Below, piece by piece: positions 7,142-15,027 of a DNA stretch of 22,896 nucleotides. A model generated the notes under the pieces. That model made no database searches. It had not been told where the DNA came from and saw only the letters and a program-made list of their open reading frames with translations. A program made the translations under genes and the position numbers. Within the stretch, counting starts at the first letter, position 1. Each line of letters opens with the position of its first letter. Source of the DNA: CACPJA01 sp964629335 (lineage in GTDB: Bacteria; Pseudomonadota; Gammaproteobacteria; Steroidobacterales; UBA11654); contig CAZVRH010000017.1 of NCBI GenBank assembly GCA_964629335.1, positions 1-22,896 of the forward strand. The letters run 5' to 3'.

Positions 7142-7765
7142 TCAATTAATCAACTTCAATTGTTCATTAATTGCTTGCCGCATGTCAATGGATAGTTCAG
7201 AATCTTCCAACAATATCAACCACCTCTCTTTTGCTAATACTTGATCACCATTGGCTCGAGCAATTAAACCACCAAACCATAATGCCCGTTGATCTTTTGG
7301 ATTGATTGCTAAAGCTTGATTAATTAACTCATTTAAATCATAGGTCAATACTTCAGGTCGACTCAGAAGCGTAGATTCAATAAGCCCTAAGATAATTGCA
7401 ATATCATTTGAGGAGTTCATTAAATAAGCATCTTGATAGTATTTATAGGCTTGATCATAATTACCTAACTCCAAGTTGTACTCTGCAAGAACCCTCAGTG
7501 CATTGACATCACTCGGGTTGCTCTCCACATATTGCATTAAAGCCTCATGAACTTTATCAGCTTGATTTACAACCTCATTTTTAGCTTCTTCATAGTTTGA
7601 AACACTCTGATAAATAAAAAGATAAACAACTGAAACTATCCCCATCGTACCAAGCACAGTTAACAGCTTTTTGTTCTGATACGGTGATCTTTTATACAAA
7701 GAATTAAGGCTCCAAGTAATAATTAGGGTTCCCGCAGCAATAAAGAAATAAAACTCAACAGTCAT
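7142..7765 (-). CDS. ccmI: CcmI-like cytochrome c biogenesis TPR protein
   Basis: A 207-residue protein with two N-terminal membrane helices (about 5-20 and 34-54) and a periplasmic TPR region (about 75-200), including ALRVLAEYNLELGNYDQAYKYYQDAY and a final repeat near ALWFGGLIARANGD. CcmI (CycH) holds apocytochrome c for the heme ligation complex. At 207 residues it is about half the length of many CcmI proteins, lacking the extended C-terminal apocytochrome-binding region. It starts 3 nt after ccmH, in the expected last place of the operon, which supports the assignment more than sequence alone. An AGGAG lies about 10 nt before the ATG. Confidence 0.82.
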   Translation of the reverse strand: MTVEFYFFIAAGTLIITWSLNSLYKRSPYQNKKLLTVLGTMGIVSVVYLFIYQSVSNYEEAKNEVVNQADKVHEALMQYVESNPSDVNALRVLAEYNLELGNYDQAYKYYQDAYLMNSSNDIAIILGLIESTLLSRPEVLTYDLNELINQALAINPKDQRALWFGGLIARANGDQVLAKERWLILLEDSELSIDMRQAINEQLKLIN

Positions 7766-7768
7766 GGT

Positions 7769-8140
7769 CTATAAAACTCCTATTTTTCTTAACCATCCTA
7801 GGATCAGAATAAGTATGAGGATAGGAGACAACCATAAGATATAAGTGCTCTGTTTAAAACTAGGTTCATAAAGCACAAAATCACCGTATCGTTCCAGTAA
7901 ATAATTCTTTATTTCATTTTCACTTTTTCCTTGTTTCACTTGCAGATAAATTTCCTGTCTTAAATCTTTGGCTAGTTCAGCGTTGGATTCTGCGACAGAT
8001 TGATTCTGGCAAACCAAGCATCTCACTTCCTGAATAATCCCCTGATATAACTGTTGCTGGTCCATACTTAGACTTCTATCAAGGTCATCCGAAATAACTT
8101 GAAAGGAGAACAAGAAGATAATTAAAGGAAGTCTTTTCAT
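7769..8140 (-). CDS. ccmH: Cytochrome c maturation protein CcmH
   Basis: A 123-residue CcmH (CcmL/CycL type). It has a signal peptide (1-17), the thioredox motif R40-C41-L-V-C44-Q-N-Q-S, the following AESNAELAKDLR, and a C-terminal membrane helix (about 102-118). The Cys pair reduces apocytochrome c in the periplasm before heme ligation by CcmF/H. This is the short form without a fused CcmI-like TPR domain; that part is the separate downstream gene. Its ATG overlaps the ccmG stop (ATGA). Confidence 0.95.
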   Translation of the reverse strand: MKRLPLIIFLFSFQVISDDLDRSLSMDQQQLYQGIIQEVRCLVCQNQSVAESNAELAKDLRQEIYLQVKQGKSENEIKNYLLERYGDFVLYEPSFKQSTYILWLSPILILILILGWLRKIGVL

Positions 8141-8661
8141 TCTCTAAGTTCCACTATTCTCGGTAAGATGTGTTGCTCAAAGTTCTCTCGATCCATAGGC
8201 CCAATATGCTTATATTGAATAACTCCTTTCTGATCAATTAGGAATGTTTCAGGAGCGCCGTATACCCCAAAATCAATTGCTGTATTACCTATTGGGTCAG
8301 AGAGTATTGTTCTGTAAGGATTGCCTTTTTGTATCAGCCAACGTTTAGCTAAATCATCACGATCTTTCCAGTTAATCCCGATAATTGGTATTGATAAATC
8401 TTGATCAAGACTAAGCTCGAGCAGAAAATCATGTTCAATATCACACCCCACGCACCAAGTAGCCCAAATATTTATAAGAGCAATAGCCCCTATTAGATCT
8501 TGATCGGTCACAGTGCTAGATTTACCTAGTTCGTTAAGAGAAAAACTAGGCATTTGTTTACCTATTAAGGGTGAAGGAAGATCCATTTGAGGAACAAATA
8601 GACTCCTAGCCAGAAGTAAAAATAGCCCAAGAAAAACAATTATTGGAAGTATTCGTTTCAT
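8137..8661 (-). CDS. ccmG: Periplasmic thioredoxin-like CcmG (DsbE)
   Basis: A 174-residue membrane-anchored thioredoxin-fold protein with an N-terminal anchor (about 4-23), active site W69-C70-V-G-C73, and the cis-Pro region GVYGAPETFLID characteristic of CcmG. It keeps CcmH and apocytochrome c thiols reduced. The dipeptide inside CxxC is Val-Gly, unlike the Pro-Thr of Escherichia coli DsbE, which could shift redox potential. It overlaps ccmF and ccmH by 4 nt on either side. Confidence 0.96.
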   Translation of the reverse strand: MKRILPIIVFLGLFLLLARSLFVPQMDLPSPLIGKQMPSFSLNELGKSSTVTDQDLIGAIALINIWATWCVGCDIEHDFLLELSLDQDLSIPIIGINWKDRDDLAKRWLIQKGNPYRTILSDPIGNTAIDFGVYGAPETFLIDQKGVIQYKHIGPMDRENFEQHILPRIVELRE

Positions 8662-10565
8662 GTATTCACAGGCTTTGATAACGGTCTCAAAAGAAATAAT
8701 CTAACTAAACCTCCCAGAATCATAATGAACGGACCCAGCCAAATTAATCTGAGAAGGGGCTTGTATTGCAAATGCATGCTCCATATGTCACCCCCTAAAT
8801 CCTCACCGAGTGCAACAAACAGGTCTCTAAATAAATTAGTCTCTATCCCTGCTTCCGTCATTGATGGGGATGTGGTGTCATAGACTCTTTTTTCTGGAAA
8901 CACAGTGCTAATTTTTTGATTTTCAGAATAAATCTCTACCGTCGCAACTTTAGCCATGTAATTAGGGCCAGTTCGATCATTAATGGTGATTAATTTAAAC
9001 TCGTACTCACCCACCGTTTTGGACTGCCCAAACCCTAGGGTGTCATCAAATGTAATTCCGTATGAACCAGTTACGGTGATTCCAAGCACCATAATTCCCA
9101 ACCCAATATGGGCCAATGCCATCGGTAGATTTTTTACTAAACCGCTGGTTCTAGATCTGATTAGAGGCAGACAACCGGTGATAATTGTCCAAACTGCAAG
9201 TATTAATCCAACGGTGGTCAATGGTGTGTCGTAACTAAGAATTAGCAACGAAACAACTAATCCAATCAAAATTGATAGGAGAGCAACTCTGGATGATCTT
9301 AATAAGAGCTTACTCCCTTTTCCATTCCAGGTAGAGAACATGGCAAGACCAACAAAAATTAACAACGGGATACAAGGGAATAAAATAACAAAATTAAAAT
9401 AAGGTGGGCCTACTGAGATCTTTTCAGAGTTAACCAACTCGAGAACCAGTGGGTATAGTGTTCCAATCATAATTAAACCGGCAGCTGAGCATAGAAAGAC
9501 GTTATTTAAAAGCAACAGTGACTCTCTTGATAAAAGCTCAAGCTTCAATGGCACTGAGCGTTTTTGCTTTACGGCAAAAAGCATTAAGGCCCCGCCGGTA
9601 AATAAGCCGATTAACATTAGAATAAACAATCCCCTCTCAGGATCTGATGCGAAGGAATGAACTGAGATGAGAACCCCAGATCTAACCAAGAAGGTCCCCA
9701 AAAGGCTTAAGGAAAAGGCAATGATTGCCAACAGCGTGGAGAAACTATTAAATAAACCCTTTTTTTCAGTGACAATTAACGAATGAACTAAGGCAGTAGC
9801 AACCAACCAAGGCATCAATGAGGCATTCTCCACAGGGTCCCAGAACCACCAACCACCCCAACCTAGCTCATAATAAGCCCACCAACTCCCAAGGGCGATA
9901 CCCCCGGTGAGAAACAACCATGAATTGATGGTCCATATTCTTGCTATACCTGCCCAAGATGACGAGTGAGGTACCAATAGAGAAGCTAAAGCCAATGCGA
10001 AAGGAACCGCTAGTCCAACATAACCAGCATAGAGTATAGGAGGATGTATAGCCAAGGCAGGGTCTTGAAGTAATGGGTTGAGCCCTCGACCTTGATCAGG
10101 CATCGGAAATATCCTCTCGAACGGATTGGATGTATAAATAATAAAGAGTATAAAACTTAAACTAACTAACCCTAATATTGATAGGGAATAAATTTTCAGC
10201 ATTTTATCTTGATCGTTAAATTTTCTCGAAAAAGCCAGTGTCACTCCCCACAGTGATAAGAGAAACATCCATAATAATAGTGAACCTTCATGAGCTCCCC
10301 ATATTGCAGCAATTTTATACGGTACTGGTAAATTGGTGTTTGAGTTCAACGCAATATACAGCACTGAAAAATCATCATTGAGAAAGCTGTAACCCAAACA
10401 ACAAATAGCTAGGAAAATAGAAAGACATTGGATAAGGGTAAAACGCTTAATCAAAATCATTCTCAGGGATTGATCCAATGTAAATAATTTTAGGCCGATT
10501 AAAAATTGCAACAAAGCCGCTGCAAGTGCTGTAATCATTAAGACTTGCCCAATCTCAGGAATCAT
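8658..10565 (-). CDS. ccmF: Heme lyase subunit CcmF
   Basis: A polytopic membrane protein of 635 residues from ATG 10563-10565. It has the tryptophan-rich WWD heme-handling motif WGGWWFWDP (about 236-244), His174 in DPALAIHPPILYAG, and about 15 helices. CcmF takes heme from CcmE and attaches it to apocytochrome c with CcmH/I. The frame opens 57 bases further upstream, but that would overlap ccmE by 56 nt; the N-terminus MIPEIG from the chosen ATG matches known CcmF starts and lies one base after the ccmE stop. Confidence 0.97.
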   Translation of the reverse strand: MIPEIGQVLMITALAAALLQFLIGLKLFTLDQSLRMILIKRFTLIQCLSIFLAICCLGYSFLNDDFSVLYIALNSNTNLPVPYKIAAIWGAHEGSLLLWMFLLSLWGVTLAFSRKFNDQDKMLKIYSLSILGLVSLSFILFIIYTSNPFERIFPMPDQGRGLNPLLQDPALAIHPPILYAGYVGLAVPFALALASLLVPHSSSWAGIARIWTINSWLFLTGGIALGSWWAYYELGWGGWWFWDPVENASLMPWLVATALVHSLIVTEKKGLFNSFSTLLAIIAFSLSLLGTFLVRSGVLISVHSFASDPERGLFILMLIGLFTGGALMLFAVKQKRSVPLKLELLSRESLLLLNNVFLCSAAGLIMIGTLYPLVLELVNSEKISVGPPYFNFVILFPCIPLLIFVGLAMFSTWNGKGSKLLLRSSRVALLSILIGLVVSLLILSYDTPLTTVGLILAVWTIITGCLPLIRSRTSGLVKNLPMALAHIGLGIMVLGITVTGSYGITFDDTLGFGQSKTVGEYEFKLITINDRTGPNYMAKVATVEIYSENQKISTVFPEKRVYDTTSPSMTEAGIETNLFRDLFVALGEDLGGDIWSMHLQYKPLLRLIWLGPFIMILGGLVRLFLLRPLSKPVNT

Positions 10566-10566
10566 A

Positions 10567-10989
10567 TTATTCCAACGATGTGTCCATTGCATGAATCTCA
10601 GGTGGCATATAGTTTTCATCATGTTTTGCCAACACTTCAGAAGCTATAAAGAGATTAGCAGAATTAAACCTTCCTTTAGCTATAATCCCTTGCCCTTCTC
10701 GAAATAAGTCAGGAAGAATACCCTTGTAGCTGACTTCTATAGATGCTGCACCGTCAGTTAAGATAAATTGAGACGTTAAGCTTCCTGTTTGCCTAAAAAA
10801 ACTCCCAGTGAGCACCAGACCCCCTATTCTGAATTCTCGATCCTCAGGAGCTTTGCCAGCAATCGCTTCAGATGGGGTTAAATAATATAAGAGGTTATCT
10901 TGGAAAGATTTTAAAATAAAAAAAGAAGCCAAGCCTACGGTCAGCAGAACCAAACATATACCCAAAAATCTGCGATGTCTTGGAAGCAT
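10567..10989 (-). CDS. ccmE: Heme chaperone CcmE
   Basis: A 140-residue protein with an N-terminal membrane anchor (about 8-27) and a periplasmic OB-fold domain. The heme-binding His123 is in KHDENYMPPE, matching the HxxxY form in which His binds heme covalently and the Tyr ligates iron. EFRIGGLVLTGS and VSYKGILPDLFREGQ are conserved family segments. It passes heme from CcmC to CcmF. It lies 20 nt after ccmD and one base before the ccmF start. Confidence 0.97.
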   Translation of the reverse strand: MLPRHRRFLGICLVLLTVGLASFFILKSFQDNLLYYLTPSEAIAGKAPEDREFRIGGLVLTGSFFRQTGSLTSQFILTDGAASIEVSYKGILPDLFREGQGIIAKGRFNSANLFIASEVLAKHDENYMPPEIHAMDTSLE

Positions 10990-11009
10990 TTATCTCTTTA
11001 AAAATTGTC

Positions 11010-11153
11010 TTATTTATTTAATTTTACTTTATTTAGCTCTGAAATAAATTCTCTATGAACACATAAGTAATTTATCAATAGAACAAACATTGAAATAAGA
11101 AAAGAAGACCAAACAAACAAGCCGTATCCACCCATTGATAATACTTCGGTCAT
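11010..11153 (-). CDS. ccmD: Heme exporter accessory protein CcmD
   Basis: A 47-residue frame. ATG at 11151-11153 overlaps the ccmC stop (ATGA) and TAA is at 11010-11012. The N-terminal MGGYGLFVWSS (residues 7-17) is the CcmD signature, followed by one membrane helix (about 11-31) and a charged cytoplasmic tail. CcmD stabilises the CcmC-CcmE complex and aids release of holo-CcmE. Position between ccmC and ccmE and the motif make the call secure despite the size. The inner Met7 would be an alternative start. Confidence 0.93.
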   Translation of the reverse strand: MTEVLSMGGYGLFVWSSFLISMFVLLINYLCVHREFISELNKVKLNK

Positions 11154-11896
11154 AGGCGTTGCTCCCGAGCATATTCCATAACCCAATTAGATCTTTTTTC
11201 TCTTCTTAATAATTCAGTTGCACCGCTTCTACAAATTACGCCCCAAAAAAAGAAACCGTAACCAAAAATCATGGCTATAAGAGGCCAAAGCATTTCCCCA
11301 GCAATCGATGGAGAACTTAACTTTGAAATGGTGGACGCCTGATGAAGAGTGTTCCACCAAACCACAGAGTAATGAATAATGGGTAAATTAATAACCCCAA
11401 CAATTACCAAGACAGAGGCTGCTCGGTCAGCTTTCTTTTGTTCTCTAATCGATGCGTGCAAAAGAATATACCCAAGGTAGAGCAGTAGCAGAATAAACTC
11501 AGAGGTTAATCTTGCATCCCACACCCAAGCAGTTCCCCACATAGGTTTACCCCAAAGCATTCCGGTGATGAGAGCAAGAAATGTAAACGATGCTCCAAAA
11601 GGAGCAATACTTTTCGCCACAGAAAAGGCAACATTGGATCGCCATACAATGCCAATTAGAGCTGCGAAGGCCATATAGGCATAAGCGCTCATTGATAAAT
11701 ATGCACTAGGCACATGGAAATATATGATCCGGAATGCATCCCCCATCTGGTAGTCAGGGGGAGCTAAGAATAAACCACCCCAACAACCGATGATGATCAA
11801 AATCACTCCTGGTATGGTGAACCAATTCTCATATTTTAGACACAATCTAAAATAATTTGGTGGCGAACCGTATTTATAAATTCTTTTCAAATCCAT
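11150..11896 (-). CDS. ccmC: Heme handling protein CcmC
   Basis: A 248-residue six-helix membrane protein. The WWD domain is at WGTAWVWDARL (about 120-130), flanked by His61 (FHVPSAY) and His185 (WWNTLHQ), which match the two conserved heme-ligating His. It loads heme onto CcmE. It follows ccmB by 16 nt and overlaps ccmD by 4 nt. Confidence 0.97.
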   Translation of the reverse strand: MDLKRIYKYGSPPNYFRLCLKYENWFTIPGVILIIIGCWGGLFLAPPDYQMGDAFRIIYFHVPSAYLSMSAYAYMAFAALIGIVWRSNVAFSVAKSIAPFGASFTFLALITGMLWGKPMWGTAWVWDARLTSEFILLLLYLGYILLHASIREQKKADRAASVLVIVGVINLPIIHYSVVWWNTLHQASTISKLSSPSIAGEMLWPLIAMIFGYGFFFWGVICRSGATELLRREKRSNWVMEYAREQRL

Positions 11897-11912
11897 CTAT
11901 ATAATCCACTTA

Positions 11913-12578
11913 TTAATCAAGAGAAATCCTTATCGCAAAAGCGGTAGCTATTGGGCCTAAGCTAAAACTCAGCAACATCATACCCGTAAGGAAATAAAAT
12001 GGTCCAGAAGAATCCATTCCAAGAATAGAATATTCAATAGCTTTGGATCCAAAGATAAGGATTGGTAATGACAAAGGGAATAGAATAAGTGACATCAATG
12101 CACCTGGATATCTTACGCTTAAAGTGAGTGCCGCCGCTAAAGCGCTGATATTAACTAAAGTGCTGGTGGCTAATAAAACTGTGATCAAAACTGCCCCAAT
12201 GTTTAAACCAGACACATAATAACTCGTAGCAATAAAACTCGAAATTAAAACCAAGGGCAATGAGGAAGTAACCCAATAACTTAATATCTTGACAAACATC
12301 AAAACATTGAGTGAATAACGGCTTAGAACAAGTTGCTCCAAAGACCCGTTAACTAAATCGGGCTTAAAAATATTCTGCATTGAGATCAGAGAAGCAAGAA
12401 GAGCTGATAATAGCATCACTGGCCCGATAATTTTCATAAGGAAGTTTTGATCCGAACCGACCGTCAAGGGGAACACCAATGCAACAAGAAGAAACATAAT
12501 CACACCAGTTAAAATATCTGACCAACGTTTGATGGATACTTTTATATCTCGTAGAAATATTTGATAGTAAATTTTCAT
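11913..12578 (-). CDS. ccmB: Heme exporter ABC permease CcmB
   Basis: A 221-residue integral membrane protein with six predicted helices. LARD-like start YQIFLRDIKVSIKRW, then MLLSALLASLISMQNIFKPDLVNGSLEQL, is the CcmB hallmark. With CcmA and CcmC it forms the ATP-driven complex that releases holo-CcmE. It overlaps ccmA by 4 nt (ATGA). Confidence 0.96.
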   Translation of the reverse strand: MKIYYQIFLRDIKVSIKRWSDILTGVIMFLLVALVFPLTVGSDQNFLMKIIGPVMLLSALLASLISMQNIFKPDLVNGSLEQLVLSRYSLNVLMFVKILSYWVTSSLPLVLISSFIATSYYVSGLNIGAVLITVLLATSTLVNISALAAALTLSVRYPGALMSLILFPLSLPILIFGSKAIEYSILGMDSSGPFYFLTGMMLLSFSLGPIATAFAIRISLD

Positions 12579-13192
12579 CTGGAGTCCATTACTATTTCCA
12601 TGGTCTTGGTCGAAAGGCTGTCTTCTCTATTGGTGGACGTAATCACTATTCCACCTGAATCTAGGTGCAAGCCTATTGAGTCATTAAGATAAGCAATGGA
12701 GTCACTGTCTAAGTTGGCGTATGGCTCATCCAACACCCACAAGGTTGTGTTAGAGGTTATAACTAAACTTAAAGCTGCTTTTCTCGCTTGACCATTGGAT
12801 AAATTTTCGATTAGAAAACCCCTGGAATCATTTAACCCAAAGCCATCAATAACCTCATCTTGCTTTTCTTTGTTAGCTTCATATAAGCCGTAGTTTAGAC
12901 TCTCATCCAATGTGAGTTCTGGAATCAAGCCGTTTTTGTGGCCCAAATATGCCATTTCCTGGTTATAAGTTATAAACGATTGATCAATAGGAACTCGATT
13001 CCAGGATATATGGCCTGAATCAGGTTGTGTTAATCCGCAAATGGTTCTGATCAAGCTAGTTTTTCCACTGCCATTTTTACCACGAACAACTAAGTGATGA
13101 CTGCTCTCGAGCCGAAACGAGACATCCTTGAAAATCAATGAGTCCTCTCGATAAAGCTCGACAGATTCTAATTGAAGAACACTGGGACTCAA
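12575..13192 (-). CDS. ccmA: ABC transporter ATPase CcmA
   Basis: A 205-residue ABC ATPase with Walker A GKNGSGKT (38-45), signature LSNGQ (131-135; LSxGQ form typical of CcmA), Walker B LWVLDEP with Glu156, and a D-loop ANLD. It powers the CcmABCD heme-loading/release step. The frame starts at TTG (13190-13192); an AAAGG sits about ten bases upstream. No ATG exists before the Walker A motif, so a TTG start is likely. It lies 23 nt after the MDR reductase gene, so transcription may start upstream of that gene. Confidence 0.95.
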   Translation of the reverse strand: MSPSVLQLESVELYREDSLIFKDVSFRLESSHHLVVRGKNGSGKTSLIRTICGLTQPDSGHISWNRVPIDQSFITYNQEMAYLGHKNGLIPELTLDESLNYGLYEANKEKQDEVIDGFGLNDSRGFLIENLSNGQARKAALSLVITSNTTLWVLDEPYANLDSDSIAYLNDSIGLHLDSGGIVITSTNREDSLSTKTMEIVMDSR

Positions 13193-13215
13193 GAGACTTA
13201 ACCTTTAATACTCAT

Positions 13216-14214
13216 TTAATTATTATATTTTATAATCGTTTTCCCAAAATGCTGCCCAGATGCAATACCCATAATGGCCTCTGCTCCTTGGTCAAATGTA
13301 TATTCTTTATCAATCACCGGTTGAATTTTGTGTTTCTCAAAAAACTCATTCATGGCTTGATGATCCTCTCTCGTCCCCACTGTTATTCCATGTGTATGAA
13401 CATTCTTAAAGACCATCTGCAGAAGATTAAGTTCAGCTTGCACACCTGTAAGAGCTCCGATTAAACTTATGTGGCCACCGATTGTTAAAGCTTCCATGCT
13501 CTGATCAAAGGTAGCTCCACCGCCTATTTCTATAACTAAATTGACCCCCGCACCTGCAGCTTCAAAAGCCTTTTTACCCCAATCAAGGTGCTCCTTGTAA
13601 TTGATGGTTGTATCGGCTCCGAGCTCTGTTGCTCTTTTTAATTTCTCATCACTGCTTGAGGTAATAATGACATTAGCACCAAGTGCCTTAGCAATTTGCA
13701 GTCCAAAAATTGACACCCCACCCGTTCCTAGAAATAACACATGGTCTCCGGATCTAATGTTTGCAGCCATAATACACGTCCATGCTGTCACTGCGGCACA
13801 GGGAAGCGTCGCTGCTTCTTCATAGCTCATATAATCTGGTATTTTTAAAACGGCGGACTGTGGTAACACCGCATACTCACTGAGTACTCCAGCAGCTTCA
13901 CAGCCCGTAGAACTCATTCTAGTAGACTGCTCTGAATTCCAATCTTGCCAAAATACTGAACTCACCCTATCACCAACCTCGAAGTCCTTTACATCATTGC
14001 CTACAGCAACCACCTCTCCTGCTCCGTCTGATAGAGGAATCAGCGGTAGAGACAACATTGGATTATATAAACCTTTCGTAATCATAAAGTCTCTAAAATT
14101 TATAGAAGCTGTTTCTACTTTTATAACAACCTCTCCTAAACAAGGACTAGGCGTTCCCCTTTCAGTGGCCACCAAACCCCCTTCATCAAATGACTGTAAC
14201 TCAAATAATTTCAT
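13216..14214 (-). CDS. NAD(P)-dependent MDR-family alcohol dehydrogenase/quinone reductase
   Basis: A 332-residue medium-chain dehydrogenase/reductase with the GroES-like N-terminal domain (SINFRDFMITKGLYN, PLSDGAGEVVAVG), nucleotide-binding LFLGTGGVSIFGLQIAKALG (about 165-184) and AATLPCAAVTAW. It does not show the usual set of four structural-zinc Cys, so it resembles the zinc-independent quinone oxidoreductase-like group. Substrate is unknown. GGAG at 14222-14225 is seven bases before the ATG. It precedes ccmA by 23 nt; no functional link with heme lyase is obvious. No terminator separates the two. Confidence 0.9.
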   Translation of the reverse strand: MKLFELQSFDEGGLVATERGTPSPCLGEVVIKVETASINFRDFMITKGLYNPMLSLPLIPLSDGAGEVVAVGNDVKDFEVGDRVSSVFWQDWNSEQSTRMSSTGCEAAGVLSEYAVLPQSAVLKIPDYMSYEEAATLPCAAVTAWTCIMAANIRSGDHVLFLGTGGVSIFGLQIAKALGANVIITSSSDEKLKRATELGADTTINYKEHLDWGKKAFEAAGAGVNLVIEIGGGATFDQSMEALTIGGHISLIGALTGVQAELNLLQMVFKNVHTHGITVGTREDHQAMNEFFEKHKIQPVIDKEYTFDQGAEAIMGIASGQHFGKTIIKYNN

Positions 14215-14291
14215 TACCCTGCTCCATCAATAAAATCAAAATACAATGGTAATACAGCTCTTGTTTCTTTGCTTAAAAGTTTATTCTTTGT

Positions 14292-14348
14292 AATAAAAAA
14301 AAGAAAAGCTGGAATCAGTCTGATTAGGGGATTATGACTAATTCCAGC
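14292..14348 (-). terminator. Rho-independent terminator of the Spy-like gene
   Basis: Arms 14337-14348 and 14308-14319 form a 12-bp stem in minus-strand RNA with one G-U pair and a 17-nt loop. It is followed at 14307-14292 by CTTTTCTTTTTTTTAT-like U-rich RNA. It lies about 45 nt past the stop at 14393 and before the MDR gene, so it isolates the Spy-like gene from the reductase-ccm region. Confidence 0.85.
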
Positions 14349-14392
14349 CTTGGTTCTGCCTTGCTAGGCAACTTGATTGATACTTCTTATAT

Positions 14393-14887
14393 TCAACCTC
14401 TATGTTTTGGCTTAGGTCCTCCAGGTCTTTTATGTTTCTGACCTGGTCCGCCTTTTCCGTGTTTGTGCATTTTTTTTCGTTTTTTATCGCCATGCATCTT
14501 GCCTTTTCCTTTCTTGGCTCGATCCATTCCTTCCATCTTGCTTCGATCCATCCGTGCGGCGTTTTGATCAAATTGAGACATTTGTTCTTCATCAAGCAGT
14601 CCTGCAATCTGTTCTCTGGTGTCCTGCCTAATCACATCACCTTGTTTTTTTGAGTTTTCTCTAAGTTGCTTACCTTTCTCCATGTGTGATTTCATGATCT
14701 GTCTTACTTCACTTTTTTGTTCATCAGACAAATCTATACCTTTAAACAACATTCTTACTGGATTTCCACCTCGATCATGGTCGTGCGCTCCACCTCCTGT
14801 ATGCCCTGAAGCAAGGGCACTATCTATTAAGAATAATGAACCTAGATAAAGGCCTATAGAGCATATGATTGGTATTCCTTGTTTCAT
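14393..14887 (-). CDS. Spy/CpxP-like periplasmic stress protein with basic His-rich tail
   Basis: A 164-residue exported protein: signal peptide 1-26 (cut near ALA-SG), a Gly/His stretch (HTGGGAHDHDRGG), and an all-alpha Spy/CpxP-type core with two LTxxQ-like repeats, LSDEQ (53-57) and LDEEQ near 98-102. Residues 114-164 are a Lys/His/Gly/Met-rich tail. Spy and CpxP are periplasmic chaperones or sensors induced by envelope stress. GGAGGAG at 14896-14902 is eight bases before the ATG. It is divergent from baeSR, like cpxP beside cpxRA, and is probably their target. The His/Met/Lys-rich tail could bind metals or anionic polymers. The end is followed by a strong terminator. Confidence 0.82.
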   Translation of the reverse strand: MKQGIPIICSIGLYLGSLFLIDSALASGHTGGGAHDHDRGGNPVRMLFKGIDLSDEQKSEVRQIMKSHMEKGKQLRENSKKQGDVIRQDTREQIAGLLDEEQMSQFDQNAARMDRSKMEGMDRAKKGKGKMHGDKKRKKMHKHGKGGPGQKHKRPGGPKPKHRG

Positions 14888-14930
14888 TATGAATTCTCCT
14901 CCGAGATTTATTTCTTTGATTGTTATTATT

Positions 14931-14973
14931 ATGGTAAAAAATGAAGTAAATATGAAGAAACAATGAATTGCTC
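14931..14973. promoter_or_regulatory. Helically phased direct repeats between the Spy-like gene and baeSR
   Basis: ATGAA recurs exactly every 11 bases (14941, 14952, 14963), preceded ten bases earlier by ATGGTAAAAA (14931). Within this, GTAAA at 14934-14938 and 14946-14950 form GTAAA-N7-GTAAA, like a CpxR box. On the minus strand TTTCTTCATATTT (14949-14961 region) resembles part of the E. coli BaeR box as I remember it. The array sits directly upstream of -10-like boxes on both strands: TATAAT on plus and CATAAT (plus 14928-14933) on minus. An OmpR-type response regulator is the likely ligand. Confidence 0.55.
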
Positions 14974-14995
14974 GTTAGTGATTAAAAAATATATC

Positions 14996-15001
14996 TATAA
15001 T
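14996..15001 (+). promoter_or_regulatory. -10 box of the baeSR promoter
   Basis: A consensus TATAAT lies 26 nt before the baeS ATG. No good -35 exists 16-18 bases upstream, as expected of an activator-dependent promoter; the phased repeats end about 22 bases upstream of it. Confidence 0.5.
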
Positions 15002-15027
15002 TCAAACAAAAGGGATTAAATTATTAG

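Noticed and set aside
10566..10622. Upstream extension of the ccmF frame
   Set aside because: It would overlap ccmE by 56 nt and add an N-terminus unlike any CcmF; the ATG at 10565 has the normal MIPEIG start.
14338..14653. Overlapping frames on both strands inside the Spy-like gene
   Set aside because: They are shadows of the His/Lys-rich low-complexity coding region and have no ribosome site or domain.
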